The translations under genes were made by a program, and so were the position numbers. 64,000 nt of DNA from Bacteroidales bacterium UBA5371 (GTDB lineage Bacteria; Bacteroidota; Bacteroidia; Bacteroidales; P3): the NCBI GenBank assembly GCA_002407855.1, contig DHPF01000008.1:75715-139714 (forward strand). The letters run 5' to 3'. The first letter of the stretch is position 1. The number at the start of each line of letters is the position of its first letter. Shown here in pieces: positions 53,304-61,039 of the stretch. The notes under the pieces were generated by a model. The model did not search any database. It was not told the DNA's origin and was given only the letters and a program-made list of their open reading frames with translations.

Positions 53304-53743
53304 AAAAGATTGTATTTTTTATAGCTTTAATTTTAAGCATAAGTTTACATGCACAAGTAGATTATGATTCATGGAGGGGTTATATTTTGCATGATTATAA
53401 TGATAGCTCTAGAGATATTAGAGTAGATAAATTATCTAAACAAGATACCTTAGAATTATTTGTAAAAGTAACTATTGACATTGATTCAAATTTAACTTTA
53501 GGAGAGCCTGACATTGATTTTCTTAGATTAAAAGACATTAAAAGCAACGAAGTATTATTTAATGTAAGCAATCCATATTTTAACAAAATCAAAACATTTA
53601 TATTAGATGAAAATATTATACTTATAATAAATAAATACTTTTCATCAATAAAACTTGAATTGGAAATTCTTGATAAAAATAAAAAATTCTTAGGAGATAG
53701 ACGTTCTTTTTATGCTACCTTAAGATTAATAGGTAATGTTTAA
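53300..53743 (+). CDS. Secreted protein of unknown function (147 aa)
   Basis: Signal peptide MKKIVFFIALILSISLHAQ, then a mostly beta protein with a Tyr/Trp start (VDYDSWRGYILHDYNDSSRD) and a middle segment LFVKVTIDIDSNLTLGEPDIDFLRL. No family is recognised. The stop is followed, one base out of frame, by 54 bases that read GSISDLGSVSDLELMM-like, resembling the tail of a calcium-binding dockerin-type repeat. A very similar tail follows the next gene, so the two genes share a common 3' module. Very AT-rich. Confidence 0.6.
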   Translation: MKKIVFFIALILSISLHAQVDYDSWRGYILHDYNDSSRDIRVDKLSKQDTLELFVKVTIDIDSNLTLGEPDIDFLRLKDIKSNEVLFNVSNPYFNKIKTFILDENIILIINKYFSSIKLELEILDKNKKFLGDRRSFYATLRLIGNV

Positions 53744-53744
53744 T

Positions 53745-53911
53745 GTAGGTAGTATATCAGATTTGGGTAGTGTATCAGATTTGGAGTTGATGATGTAAGT
53801 GTTTGAAAAACATTAATTATTGTAATTGAAAAATAAAACGAAGAGTTGTTACATTAAAACAGAATAAGAATTTAGTGTGGGATGTTAAAGAAATTAATAG
53901 AATAAAATCAA
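53745..53911 (+). repeat. Decayed 3' module, copy 1 (dockerin-like remnant plus repeats)
   Basis: Begins with an 18-base tandem (AGTATATCAGATTTGGGT and AGTGTATCAGATTTGGAG at 53751-53786). It then has about 70 bases nearly identical to 54342 onward, one interval of the 21-bp array (53832-53873), and a 61-base stretch (53851-53911) with about five differences from 54465-54525. The gene at 53918 lies between copy 1 and copy 2. Confidence 0.8.
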
Positions 53912-53917
53912 ACCTGA

Positions 53918-54325
53918 ATGAATAATCTAAGAAAATATATAATATTCATATTAATTATTGCAAGGTGCTTAAATTCTTATGGGCAAAATAGTAATAAATC
54001 ATACATAGAATTTGTTGATTTAGATTTTTTAATTTTTACTCCTATTAGTATAGATTGTGGAGAGTTTGAACATCAATTTAAAGGAGAAATTTTCACAAGA
54101 GAAATAAGTGATTCTTTATCTGTATTATTAAAAGAAAGTGTCAATCAATTTGTTGAATGTGATGCTGGTTATTGTATTGATACAAGAGCTAAATTATATT
54201 TATGGATTGAAGATAAGTATTTAATAATATGTATTTCAAAAACAGCAATACAAATAAATAGTATTTGTTATTCTAATAATGATAATTTTTGGGATATAAT
54301 AACGAAAATATGTAAACTAGAATAG
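53918..54325 (+). CDS. Secreted protein of unknown function (135 aa)
   Basis: Signal peptide of about 22 residues ending NSYGQ, then IEFVDLDFLIFTPISIDCGEFEHQFKGEIF and a region with three cysteines (CDAGYC and CYS). No family is recognised. Directly after its TAG, in the same frame, the sequence reads LNGNANISDLELMI before a second stop, resembling the calcium-loop/helix of a dockerin repeat. The gene may therefore be the surviving front of a longer protein. It is flanked by direct repeats (53745-53911 and 54326-54525). Confidence 0.55.
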   Translation: MNNLRKYIIFILIIARCLNSYGQNSNKSYIEFVDLDFLIFTPISIDCGEFEHQFKGEIFTREISDSLSVLLKESVNQFVECDAGYCIDTRAKLYLWIEDKYLIICISKTAIQINSICYSNNDNFWDIITKICKLE

Positions 54326-54525
54326 TTAAATGGTAATGCTAATATATCAGATTTGGAGTTGATGATATAAGTAATTGAAAAACATTGATTGTTCTAATTG
54401 AAAAATAAAACGAAGTTCTATTAAAATAAAACGAAGAGATAATTTATTAAAACGAAGAGTTAGTAAATTAAAACAGAATAAGAATTTAGTGTGGGATTTT
54501 AAAGATATTAATAGAATAATATCAA
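54326..54525 (+). repeat. Decayed 3' module, copy 2 (dockerin-like remnant plus repeats)
   Basis: Second copy of the module that follows the preceding gene. The only large difference from copy 1 is two additional 21-base units within the internal array. The copy starts in frame right after the TAG of the 135-codon gene. Confidence 0.8.
54404..54487. repeat. 21-bp tandem array (4 units) inside copy 2
   Basis: The words CGAAG (54411, 54432, 54453) and CAGAA (54474) are each 21 bases apart, in units of the AAAATAAAACGAAGAG type. The matching array in copy 1 has only one such interval (53839 to 53860), so two 21-base units were gained or lost after duplication. Confidence 0.85.
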
Positions 54526-54532
54526 GTGTTTC

Positions 54533-54665
54533 GTTTCACTTGATATTACACTCCGTTTTATAAGATAATACAAGGTGTTTTATAGTATAATACACGAGTG
54601 TTTTATAGTATAAAACGGGTAGTATTTTAGCTTAAAACAACACGTTTTATAGTGTAAAACGAAAC
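54533..54665. repeat. 22-bp tandem array (6 units) of dyad elements
   Basis: Units start at 54533, 54555, 54577, 54600, 54622 and 54644; five are 22 bases and one is 23. The best unit contains GTTTTATAGTATAAAAC, a perfect dyad with 8-base arms, with a 5-base variable linker. A strong hairpin (TAATATCAAGTG, 8-base loop, CACTTGATATTA; 54517-54548) overlaps its first unit. Twenty-two-base spacing rules out coding. Confidence 0.88.
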
Positions 54666-54703
54666 ATTTGATTTTATTATGTTAATTTTAGTTGTCTCTT
54701 CTT

Positions 54704-54843
54704 GTGCGGGATTTCTTTGCTTAGCAAAGCGGCAAAGTAGATAACTTGCTGTGCAAGTGATAAACCGATTTCCTAATCCGTAAGATATTCCTATTAAGGA
54801 AGAAGTCTGAGTGTAAAATAAGGAAGTGCGGGGAGAAATTAAA
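54704..54843. other. Compact element with three hairpins bounded by GTGCGGG direct repeats
   Basis: GTGCGGG at 54704-54710 and again at 54836-54842 bracket three consecutive perfect hairpins: CTTTGC-TTA-GCAAAG (54715-54729), ACTTGC-TGT-GCAAGT (54744-54758) and TTCCT-ATTA-AGGAA (54788-54801). It is more GC-rich than the flanks. It could be a small structured RNA, a miniature mobile element or decayed DNA; no homology is recognised. The rest of the gap 54326-54909 holds the arrays and no gene. Confidence 0.45.
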
Positions 54844-54909
54844 GGCTTGAAAATTTATTATATTGGAAGTTGTTGATACGAATATCCTGATTTTTTATCT
54901 AAATGAAGT

Positions 54910-56376
54910 CTAATCTTTCATCCAAATTGATTTGGAGAATAGGACTAAGAAGGAATAAATCTCTAAGCGTCCTATGGTCATAAGGATAATTAAAATGGCT
55001 TTTGATGGAGGGTTGAGTAGAAAGTACTCTGTTTGAGGTGAAATACTCCCAACCACAGGTCCTATATTGCTTAAATTGGCTGCCGACATTGCTATGGAGG
55101 GAAGAAATTCGTTGCCCGTTAGTGTAAGTGCAAAGGCTCCAAATATGAATATTAATAAATAGAGAAAGAAAAAACCAAATACAAGGTTGGTGGCTTGGTC
55201 TACTAAGGCTTTCTTATTGTATCGTATTGGTATAACTGCTCTTGGGTGAAACATCCTTTTGAAAGAAATAAAGGTGTATTTAACTAAAATTATTACTCTG
55301 ATTATCTTTAATCCAGTGCTTGAAGAACTGCTACATCCTCCAATAAACATTAGTATTATAAGTATGACGAAAGCAAAGAGTCCAAAGTTTTCTGACTCTG
55401 GTAAAACATATCCTGTTGTTGATACGGTGGAAATAATATGAAAGACGGAATGATGAAGGCTATTGCCAAAGCTACCTCCTCTAAATAAATAAAGAGAAAT
55501 AAATAATAGTATGGAGGAAATAATTATTATTAGGACATAAACTTTGAATTGTTCGTCATTGAAGAATTTATCCCATTTGCCTTTAAATAACCAATAGATT
55601 AAAACATAGCTTATGGAGGAAAAGAACATAAGAGCCATAATAATATATTGTGTGTATAGAGAGAATTGTCCTATATTGCCATTTACTGTTGTGAAACCTC
55701 CTGTTGAAATTGCTCCAAAGCTATGACAAAGAGCAGTAAACCAATCCATATCTCCTAAGTATAGAAGTACTATTCCTAAAAGGGTTAATCCTAAATAGAC
55801 ATAAAAGATTCTAAATACTGTGTCTTTAATGTGCGGATGTACTTTCTCCTTATCTAATGATGTGAACTCTGCATTGAAAAGGTAGTTTGAGCCATTGCGA
55901 AAGTTACGCATCAGAACAATAATCATTAAAGCTAATCCCAAGCCTCCTATCCATTGGGTTAAGGCTCGCCATAGTAATATGCTTTTAGGGATTATTTCTA
56001 AGTCTTTTATTATTGAAGAGCCCGTGGTTGTGAAGCCTGAAAACGATTCGAAGAAAGCATTTAAGGGGGTTGAGAATATATTTAAGGATAATAGATAGGG
56101 TATGGCTCCAATGATTGGTGATGCAAACCAAATTAGACCAACGATTATTCTTCCGTCTTTCTTTGTTAGTGTTGGTGGGTATTTCCTATTAAGGAACATC
56201 AGCACATAGCCTACAATTATGCTAATAATGGAGCTTATAACAAAAGCATTGAGTGTTGGCTCTTCATATATAAAGGCAATAAGTATTGAAGGGATAAAAC
56301 AAAAGCCAAGAAAACTAATGGTTAATCCTAAAATATAAAGTAGTATCTTATGGTTAAATGTTTTGTTAAAAGACAT
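54910..56376 (-). CDS. trkH: Trk-type potassium uptake protein TrkH
   Basis: Membrane subunit of the Trk K+ uptake system. 488 residues, ten or so helices with four pore loops; selectivity-filter-like segments FESFSGFTTTGSSI, HSFGAISTGGFTTVNG, IISTVSTTGYVLP and AANLSNIGPVVG are visible in order. RMFHPRAVIPIRYNKK is the family's conserved cytoplasmic loop. Overlaps trkA by one base, so both are translated from one message, with trkA first. Confidence 0.95.
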   Translation of the reverse strand: MSFNKTFNHKILLYILGLTISFLGFCFIPSILIAFIYEEPTLNAFVISSIISIIVGYVLMFLNRKYPPTLTKKDGRIIVGLIWFASPIIGAIPYLLSLNIFSTPLNAFFESFSGFTTTGSSIIKDLEIIPKSILLWRALTQWIGGLGLALMIIVLMRNFRNGSNYLFNAEFTSLDKEKVHPHIKDTVFRIFYVYLGLTLLGIVLLYLGDMDWFTALCHSFGAISTGGFTTVNGNIGQFSLYTQYIIMALMFFSSISYVLIYWLFKGKWDKFFNDEQFKVYVLIIIISSILLFISLYLFRGGSFGNSLHHSVFHIISTVSTTGYVLPESENFGLFAFVILIILMFIGGCSSSSSTGLKIIRVIILVKYTFISFKRMFHPRAVIPIRYNKKALVDQATNLVFGFFFLYLLIFIFGAFALTLTGNEFLPSIAMSAANLSNIGPVVGSISPQTEYFLLNPPSKAILIILMTIGRLEIYSFLVLFSKSIWMKD

Positions 56377-57716
56377 TAAGTTAATAGTTTAATAAGCTTA
56401 TTTGCTGCTTCTGGAATGGTAAAGGCAACCACTTTATCATTAGCTTGTATTTGAGTGTCGCCTTGTGCAATCATTGCTTTACCTTTTCTGATTAATCCTC
56501 CGATGTTTATTCCAGGTGGTATCTTTATATCTTTTAGTTGTTTTCTTGTGATTGCAGAACCTTCTTTGGCAACAATTTCCACAACTTCTGCGTCAATTCC
56601 TGAAAGCCATTTGGAAGATGTTATATCTGCATCAAGTGTGAAGCGTGCAATATAGCTTGCAGTAATTAGCTTCTTATTGATAATTGTGTCAATGCCTATA
56701 TCTTGTGAAACGTCAATGTAATTAACATTTTCTACCAAAGCAATGGTCTTTTTCACTCCTTGACGGCTTGCATAGAGGCAAGACATAATGTTAGTTTCGC
56801 TTGAATTAGTTAGTGCAATAAAGGCATCTGTTTGGTTTATCCCTTCGTCTTGCAAAAGAGAAATATCACTTCCGTTTCCGTTAATTATCATTACATCACC
56901 AAACTCGTTAGCCAAACGATTGCAACGCTCAATGTCTTGTTCTATAATTTTTAACTCAATCTTATTATGTAGGTTAATTGCAGCCCTACGTCCAATTCTT
57001 CCGCCTCCAACTATAATTGCATTCTTTATGGAATAATCCCTTTTCCCACTTATCTCTTTTAGCTTTTCAACCTTCTCTGGTGGGGAAATAAAATAAACCA
57101 AATCATTAATAAGATATTGGTCAAAACCATTAGGGATAATGGTTCTTCCTGCTCTAATTATACAAATTGTTCTTATGCCTAAGTTAGGATACTCTTTTGC
57201 TACCTCAATAAGATTTTTATTAATCATTAATGATTTATGGTCTATTCTTAGCATATAAACACATAGCAATCCATTAGAGAAGTCAAAGAGTTCTGTTGCA
57301 ATATTCCTTGTTAGAAGGTTAGTGATTTCTTTTGCAGCAATCTTTTCTGGACAAACAAGCTCATCAACCCCCATTCCCTTAAACATTCCCTTATTAACAT
57401 CATTCAAGTATTCTTGTGTGTTTACTCTGGCAATGGTTCGTTTTGCTCCTAATCGTTTGCCAAGCATACAAGTTATGATATTGATACTCTCTTCGTGCAA
57501 AACAGAAATAAGCAAGTCGCAATTACCAACTTCTGCCTCTTTAAGAGTTTCTAATGAGGTGGAATTTCCTGCAATTGTTAGTAAATCGGAATCTGCTTCC
57601 AGCATCTTTAATAACTCAAAATTGGGGTCAACAACCGTTATATTATGTTTTACTTTTGAGAGCGAGCGAGCTAAATGAAACCCTACTTCACCATCTCCTG
57701 CTATAACAATATTCAT
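56376..57716 (-). CDS. trkA: Trk system potassium transport protein TrkA
   Basis: Cytoplasmic gating subunit of TrkH. 446 residues with two RCK units: Rossmann IVIAGDGEVGFHLARSL (residues 3-19) with a TrkA-C domain around 140-225, and a second AIIVGGGRIGRRAAINL (near 232) with its TrkA-C to the end. The acidic residue closing the NAD site follows each motif (VVDPNFELL, IIEQDIERC). Promoter-like TAACTTTG lies at 57761-57768. Confidence 0.96.
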   Translation of the reverse strand: MNIVIAGDGEVGFHLARSLSKVKHNITVVDPNFELLKMLEADSDLLTIAGNSTSLETLKEAEVGNCDLLISVLHEESINIITCMLGKRLGAKRTIARVNTQEYLNDVNKGMFKGMGVDELVCPEKIAAKEITNLLTRNIATELFDFSNGLLCVYMLRIDHKSLMINKNLIEVAKEYPNLGIRTICIIRAGRTIIPNGFDQYLINDLVYFISPPEKVEKLKEISGKRDYSIKNAIIVGGGRIGRRAAINLHNKIELKIIEQDIERCNRLANEFGDVMIINGNGSDISLLQDEGINQTDAFIALTNSSETNIMSCLYASRQGVKKTIALVENVNYIDVSQDIGIDTIINKKLITASYIARFTLDADITSSKWLSGIDAEVVEIVAKEGSAITRKQLKDIKIPPGINIGGLIRKGKAMIAQGDTQIQANDKVVAFTIPEAANKLIKLLT

Positions 57717-57760
57717 ATATTAAAAGCCTTTATAAAAATAAAATCTATGTTTTTTCACGG

Positions 57761-57768
57761 CAAAGTTA
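57761..57768 (-). promoter_or_regulatory. -7 element for trkA-trkH
   Basis: Minus-strand TAACTTTG, a TAnnTTTG match 45 bases ahead of the trkA start. The -33 box is not clear. Confidence 0.45.
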
Positions 57769-57778
57769 ATATTTTTTT

Positions 57779-57786
57779 TAAATTTG
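57779..57786 (+). promoter_or_regulatory. -7 element for kbl
   Basis: TAAATTTG followed by CAG matches TAnnTTTG. The kbl ATG at 57854 is 68 bases on. It lies 10 bases from the divergent trkA element, so the two promoters are nearly back to back. Confidence 0.45.
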
Positions 57787-57853
57787 CAGATTATTATTCC
57801 AACAAAAGTAAATTAATAGTAACACTCAATAAATTATTTAAAACACAAAAACT

Positions 57854-59044
57854 ATGTACGAAAAATTTCAAAGTTTCCTACAAACAGAAATAGCAGGAAT
57901 TAAAGACGCAGGTCTCTATAAAAATGAAAGAATTATTATAACCCCACAGTCTGCAAGAATAATAACAAATAATGGACAAGAGGTTTTAAATTTCTGTGCA
58001 AATAATTACCTTGGTCTTTCAGATAATCAAACCCTGATTAATGCTGCAAAGAAAGCAATGGACGAAAGAGGATTCGGAATGAGTTCTGTTCGTTTTATTT
58101 GTGGAACACAAGACCTTCACAAGGCATTGGAAAAGAAGATTGCCGACTTCTTTGGTACCGAAGACACCATTCTTTATGCTGCATGTTTTGATGCTAATGG
58201 GGGAGTTTTTGAACCACTACTAAATGAACAAGATGCTATTATCTCAGATGCTTTAAATCACGCTTCCATTATTGATGGAGTGCGTCTTTGTAAGGCTCAG
58301 CGTTTCCGTTATGCTAATGCTGATATGGAAGATTTGGAGAAACAACTTATTGCAGCTAAGGATTGCAGGTTCCGTTTGATTGTTACCGATGGTGTGTTTT
58401 CAATGGATGGTAATGTTGCACCATTAGATAAGATTTATGCCCTTGCTCAAAAATATGATGCAATGATAATGGTTGATGAATCTCATTCAGCTGGCGTTTG
58501 CGGAAAAACAGGAAGAGGAACAACAGAAGAATTTAATTTAAGAGGAAAAGTAGAAATTTTAACAGGAACTCTTGGAAAGGCATTTGGTGGTGCAATAGGT
58601 GGCTTTACAACAGGAAAGAAAGAAATTATTGAAATGCTTCGTCAGCGTTCTCGCCCATATCTTTTCTCCAATTCAATTCCTCCAATGATTGCAGCTTCTG
58701 GGATTGCAACCTTTGACTTAATTGAAAAAACAAATACACTTCAAGATAAACTTCATTCAAATACTGCCTACTTTGTTCAAAAAATGAAAGATGCAGGATT
58801 TGACATCAAACCAACACAATCAGCAATTTGTGCCGTTATGCTTTACGATGCTAAACTCTCACAAGATGTTGCCGCACGTTTGCAAGAAGAAGGAATTTAC
58901 GTAACAGGTTTCTATTATCCGGTTGTACCAAAAGGACAAGCCAGAATTAGAGTACAGCTTTCAGCAGCACACGAAGTAGAACATTTAGATAAATGTATTG
59001 CAGCCTTTGTTAAAGTTGGGAAAGAATTAGGAGTTTTGAAATAA
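57854..59044 (+). CDS. kbl: Glycine C-acetyltransferase (2-amino-3-ketobutyrate CoA ligase)
   Basis: PLP enzyme that splits 2-amino-3-ketobutyrate with CoA to glycine and acetyl-CoA. 396 residues, normal. FCANNYLGLS near the N-terminus, FGMSSVRFICGTQDLH, MVDESHSAGVCGKTGRGT, and the Schiff-base Lys242 in ILTGTLGKAFGGA. The adjacent threonine dehydrogenase supplies its substrate, which favours this identity over the similar serine palmitoyltransferase and BioF enzymes. Confidence 0.96.
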   Translation: MYEKFQSFLQTEIAGIKDAGLYKNERIIITPQSARIITNNGQEVLNFCANNYLGLSDNQTLINAAKKAMDERGFGMSSVRFICGTQDLHKALEKKIADFFGTEDTILYAACFDANGGVFEPLLNEQDAIISDALNHASIIDGVRLCKAQRFRYANADMEDLEKQLIAAKDCRFRLIVTDGVFSMDGNVAPLDKIYALAQKYDAMIMVDESHSAGVCGKTGRGTTEEFNLRGKVEILTGTLGKAFGGAIGGFTTGKKEIIEMLRQRSRPYLFSNSIPPMIAASGIATFDLIEKTNTLQDKLHSNTAYFVQKMKDAGFDIKPTQSAICAVMLYDAKLSQDVAARLQEEGIYVTGFYYPVVPKGQARIRVQLSAAHEVEHLDKCIAAFVKVGKELGVLK

Positions 59045-59057
59045 TCAGCTTATTAAT

Positions 59058-60011
59058 ATGAAAAAGATTTTAGTTTTAGGCTCAGGAGGACAAATAGGTT
59101 CCGAGCTTACTATGCGTTTGAGAGAAGTTTATGGAAATAATAATGTTGTTGCCACTGATATAAAGCTCCCTCTAACTAATGAAATAATGCAATCGGGACC
59201 AGTAGAAAAATGCGATGCAACAAAGAAAGAGGAAATAGCTGCAATAGTTAAGAAATACAATATTAACAGGATTTACAACTTGGTAGCAATCCTTTCAGCA
59301 ACTGCCGAAAGAAATCCAATGTTAGGTTGGGACATAGGAATGGGAGCATTGCTTAATTGCTTGGAAGTATCAAGAGAATATAACTGTTCAATATTTACTC
59401 CAAGTTCAATAGGAGCTTTTGGAGAGACAACACCACTTGACGGAACCCCACAAGATACTATTCAACGCCCTAATACAATTTACGGGGTTACAAAAGTAGC
59501 TGGAGAGTTGCTTTCAGATTACTATTTCACACGTTTTGGAGTAGATGCCCGTTCAGTAAGATTCCCTGGTTTGATTTCAAACGTAACACTTCCAGGAGGA
59601 GGAACAACCGATTACGCAGTAGAGATTTATTACGCAGCAGTAAAAGGCGAAACATTCTATTGCCCATTAAAAGAAAACACATATTTAGATATGATGTATA
59701 TGCCTGATGCCTTAGATGCAGCAATAAATATTATGGAAGCCGACCCAACAAAACTTATCCATAGAAACTCGTTTAATGTAACGGCAATGCACTTCACACC
59801 AGAGGAAATCTACGAAGAGATAAAGAAACATATACCTTCATTTAAGATGGAGTATAAATTGGATGAAGTTCGCCAAAAAATAGCAGACACATGGCCTAAT
59901 TGGATGGATGATTCCTGTGCAAGAAAGGAGTGGGGCTTTAATCCAAAATACAATCTTCAATCAATGACTATTGATATGCTTGATAAATTATCAAAGAAGT
60001 TTGCAAAATAA
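59058..60011 (+). CDS. L-threonine 3-dehydrogenase (SDR/epimerase type)
   Basis: Oxidises threonine to 2-amino-3-ketobutyrate with NAD. 317 residues of the extended SDR/epimerase fold, not the zinc-type Tdh. GSGGQIGSEL (near 8-17) binds NAD, an Asp after beta-2 (ATDIKL) favours NAD, and catalytic Tyr-Lys lie in YGVTKVAGEL. PGLISNVTLPGGGTTDYAVEIYYAAVKG is characteristic of this threonine dehydrogenase group. Starts 13 bases after kbl, forming a complete two-step threonine-to-glycine route. A strong terminator follows. Confidence 0.94.
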   Translation: MKKILVLGSGGQIGSELTMRLREVYGNNNVVATDIKLPLTNEIMQSGPVEKCDATKKEEIAAIVKKYNINRIYNLVAILSATAERNPMLGWDIGMGALLNCLEVSREYNCSIFTPSSIGAFGETTPLDGTPQDTIQRPNTIYGVTKVAGELLSDYYFTRFGVDARSVRFPGLISNVTLPGGGTTDYAVEIYYAAVKGETFYCPLKENTYLDMMYMPDALDAAINIMEADPTKLIHRNSFNVTAMHFTPEEIYEEIKKHIPSFKMEYKLDEVRQKIADTWPNWMDDSCARKEWGFNPKYNLQSMTIDMLDKLSKKFAK

Positions 60012-60037
60012 ATCTTAAATTAAACTTCCTTTAAACC

Positions 60038-60084
60038 AAAATAACTAAACTTTATTTCAAATTAAAGTTTAGTTATTTTTTTTT
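60038..60084 (+). terminator. Intrinsic terminator after the threonine dehydrogenase gene
   Basis: AAATAACTAAACTTTA (60038-60053) and TAAAGTTTAGTTATTT (60063-60078) form a 16-bp stem with a 9-base loop, running into a T-tract to 60084. Confidence 0.88.
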
Positions 60085-60139
60085 GTAATCCTTGTTTGTT
60101 CTTAGAAAAAGATAATCTAACGAAATAAGGTTTTGATAA

Positions 60140-60223
60140 AATGAAATCAAGTTTCAGCGAAATGAAATCAAGAGTTAATAAATTAAAATCAAGTTTCAAT
60201 AAAATGAAATCAAGAGTTATTTT
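60140..60223. repeat. 21-bp tandem array (4 units) with complete reading frame
   Basis: (G/A)AAATCAAG recurs at 60143, 60164, 60185 and 60206, exactly 21 bases apart. Units alternate between AAATCAAGTTTCA and AAATCAAGAGTTA types, so a 42-base period is visible. The frame 60141-60227 is open from ATG to TAA across the entire array. Confidence 0.85.
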
Positions 60224-60227
60224 CTAA
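60141..60227 (+). CDS. Possible 28-residue heptad-repeat microprotein
   Basis: ATG at 60141 to TAA at 60225-60227, coincident with a four-unit 21-bp array. The peptide is four heptads starting Met, Met, Leu, Met with Phe, Val, Phe, Val at the fifth position (e.g. LKSSFNK and MKSRVNK), the 4-3 hydrophobic spacing of a coiled coil, with Lys/Ser elsewhere. It is the only array of the family with a proper start. It overlaps the convergent ZIP gene stop by 4 bases. It may be coding by chance; no promoter was identified beyond the upstream terminator. Confidence 0.2.
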   Translation: MKSSFSEMKSRVNKLKSSFNKMKSRVIF

Positions 60228-60970
60228 TGAGTGTGAGCGGGAAGAAGAATAACTATGACAAAGGCCAAGATAACGATTAGAAATCTCGTGAGGTTGTATT
60301 TGTGGCTTTCTTCTGAATCGAATAGGGTTGTGGTTGCAACATGCAGAAGAATACCAACAACAATTCCTAAAATCATATTTTGATAAGGATGTAATATATC
60401 TAAGTTATTATTGAGCAAAGAGCCAAAAATTGCCATTGATGCAAAGATTGCAAGAAGTAGGATTGACTTTGTTTTGCTTAATCCGCTTTGAAGAAATGCT
60501 CCAACTAAAACAATACTTAGGGGAATATTATGAATGATTATCCCTGTTATCATAGAAATATTTGGTGTGCCTTGTGCAACAATAGGAAATCCTTCTAAAA
60601 AGGCGTGAATGCTAACACCAATAAGAAGCATTATGGAGGAAATTATACTTTTCTTTTCCTCCCCGTAGTGAATGTGTCCATGCTCAGCTCCGTGAGAGAG
60701 TTGTTCTAAAAGTAATTGAATTAAAAACCCAATAAGGATAAATGCTCCGATAGGGATAATTGAATGATGTTTATGTTCACAGCCATTATGATTATGCACT
60801 TCAAACATTGCTGGGATTAAATCCACAAAACATACTGCAAAAAGGAAGGCTCCTCCAAATACTGTTATAAGTTTGAGGGCTTTTTGATTATTTTTATTGA
60901 ATAAAAAAACACTTAATCCGCTAAGAATTGAAGCAAAGAAGAGAGAAGAATAAGCAATTATTATATCCAT
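60224..60970 (-). CDS. ZIP family metal transporter
   Basis: 248 residues with eight helices and a His-rich cytoplasmic loop (EVHNHNGCEHKHHS and HGAEHGHIHYGEEKK) that binds metals. Helix 4/5 signatures HAFLEGFPI and HNIPLSIVLVGAFLQSG contain the ZIP metal-site residues (H-x3-E-G and HN-x-P). Likely moves zinc or iron into the cytosol. Own promoter with both boxes; convergent to the threonine operon. Confidence 0.92.
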   Translation of the reverse strand: MDIIIAYSSLFFASILSGLSVFLFNKNNQKALKLITVFGGAFLFAVCFVDLIPAMFEVHNHNGCEHKHHSIIPIGAFILIGFLIQLLLEQLSHGAEHGHIHYGEEKKSIISSIMLLIGVSIHAFLEGFPIVAQGTPNISMITGIIIHNIPLSIVLVGAFLQSGLSKTKSILLLAIFASMAIFGSLLNNNLDILHPYQNMILGIVVGILLHVATTTLFDSEESHKYNLTRFLIVILAFVIVILLPAHTH

Positions 60971-60989
60971 GTTTTTTCAATTTAGTTTG

Positions 60990-61020
60990 CAAAAATAATA
61001 TTATCTAATTTCTTATCAAA
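60990..61020 (-). promoter_or_regulatory. Promoter of the ZIP gene
   Basis: Minus-strand TTTG (61017-61020), 19 bases, TATTTTTG (60990-60997), about 20 bases ahead of the start. Confidence 0.7.
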
Positions 61021-61039
61021 GTAAATAATGAAAAATAAC

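Noticed and set aside
60038..60084. Attenuator or riboswitch downstream of the threonine genes
   Set aside because: The symmetric stem with immediate T-tract after a stop codon is a plain terminator.
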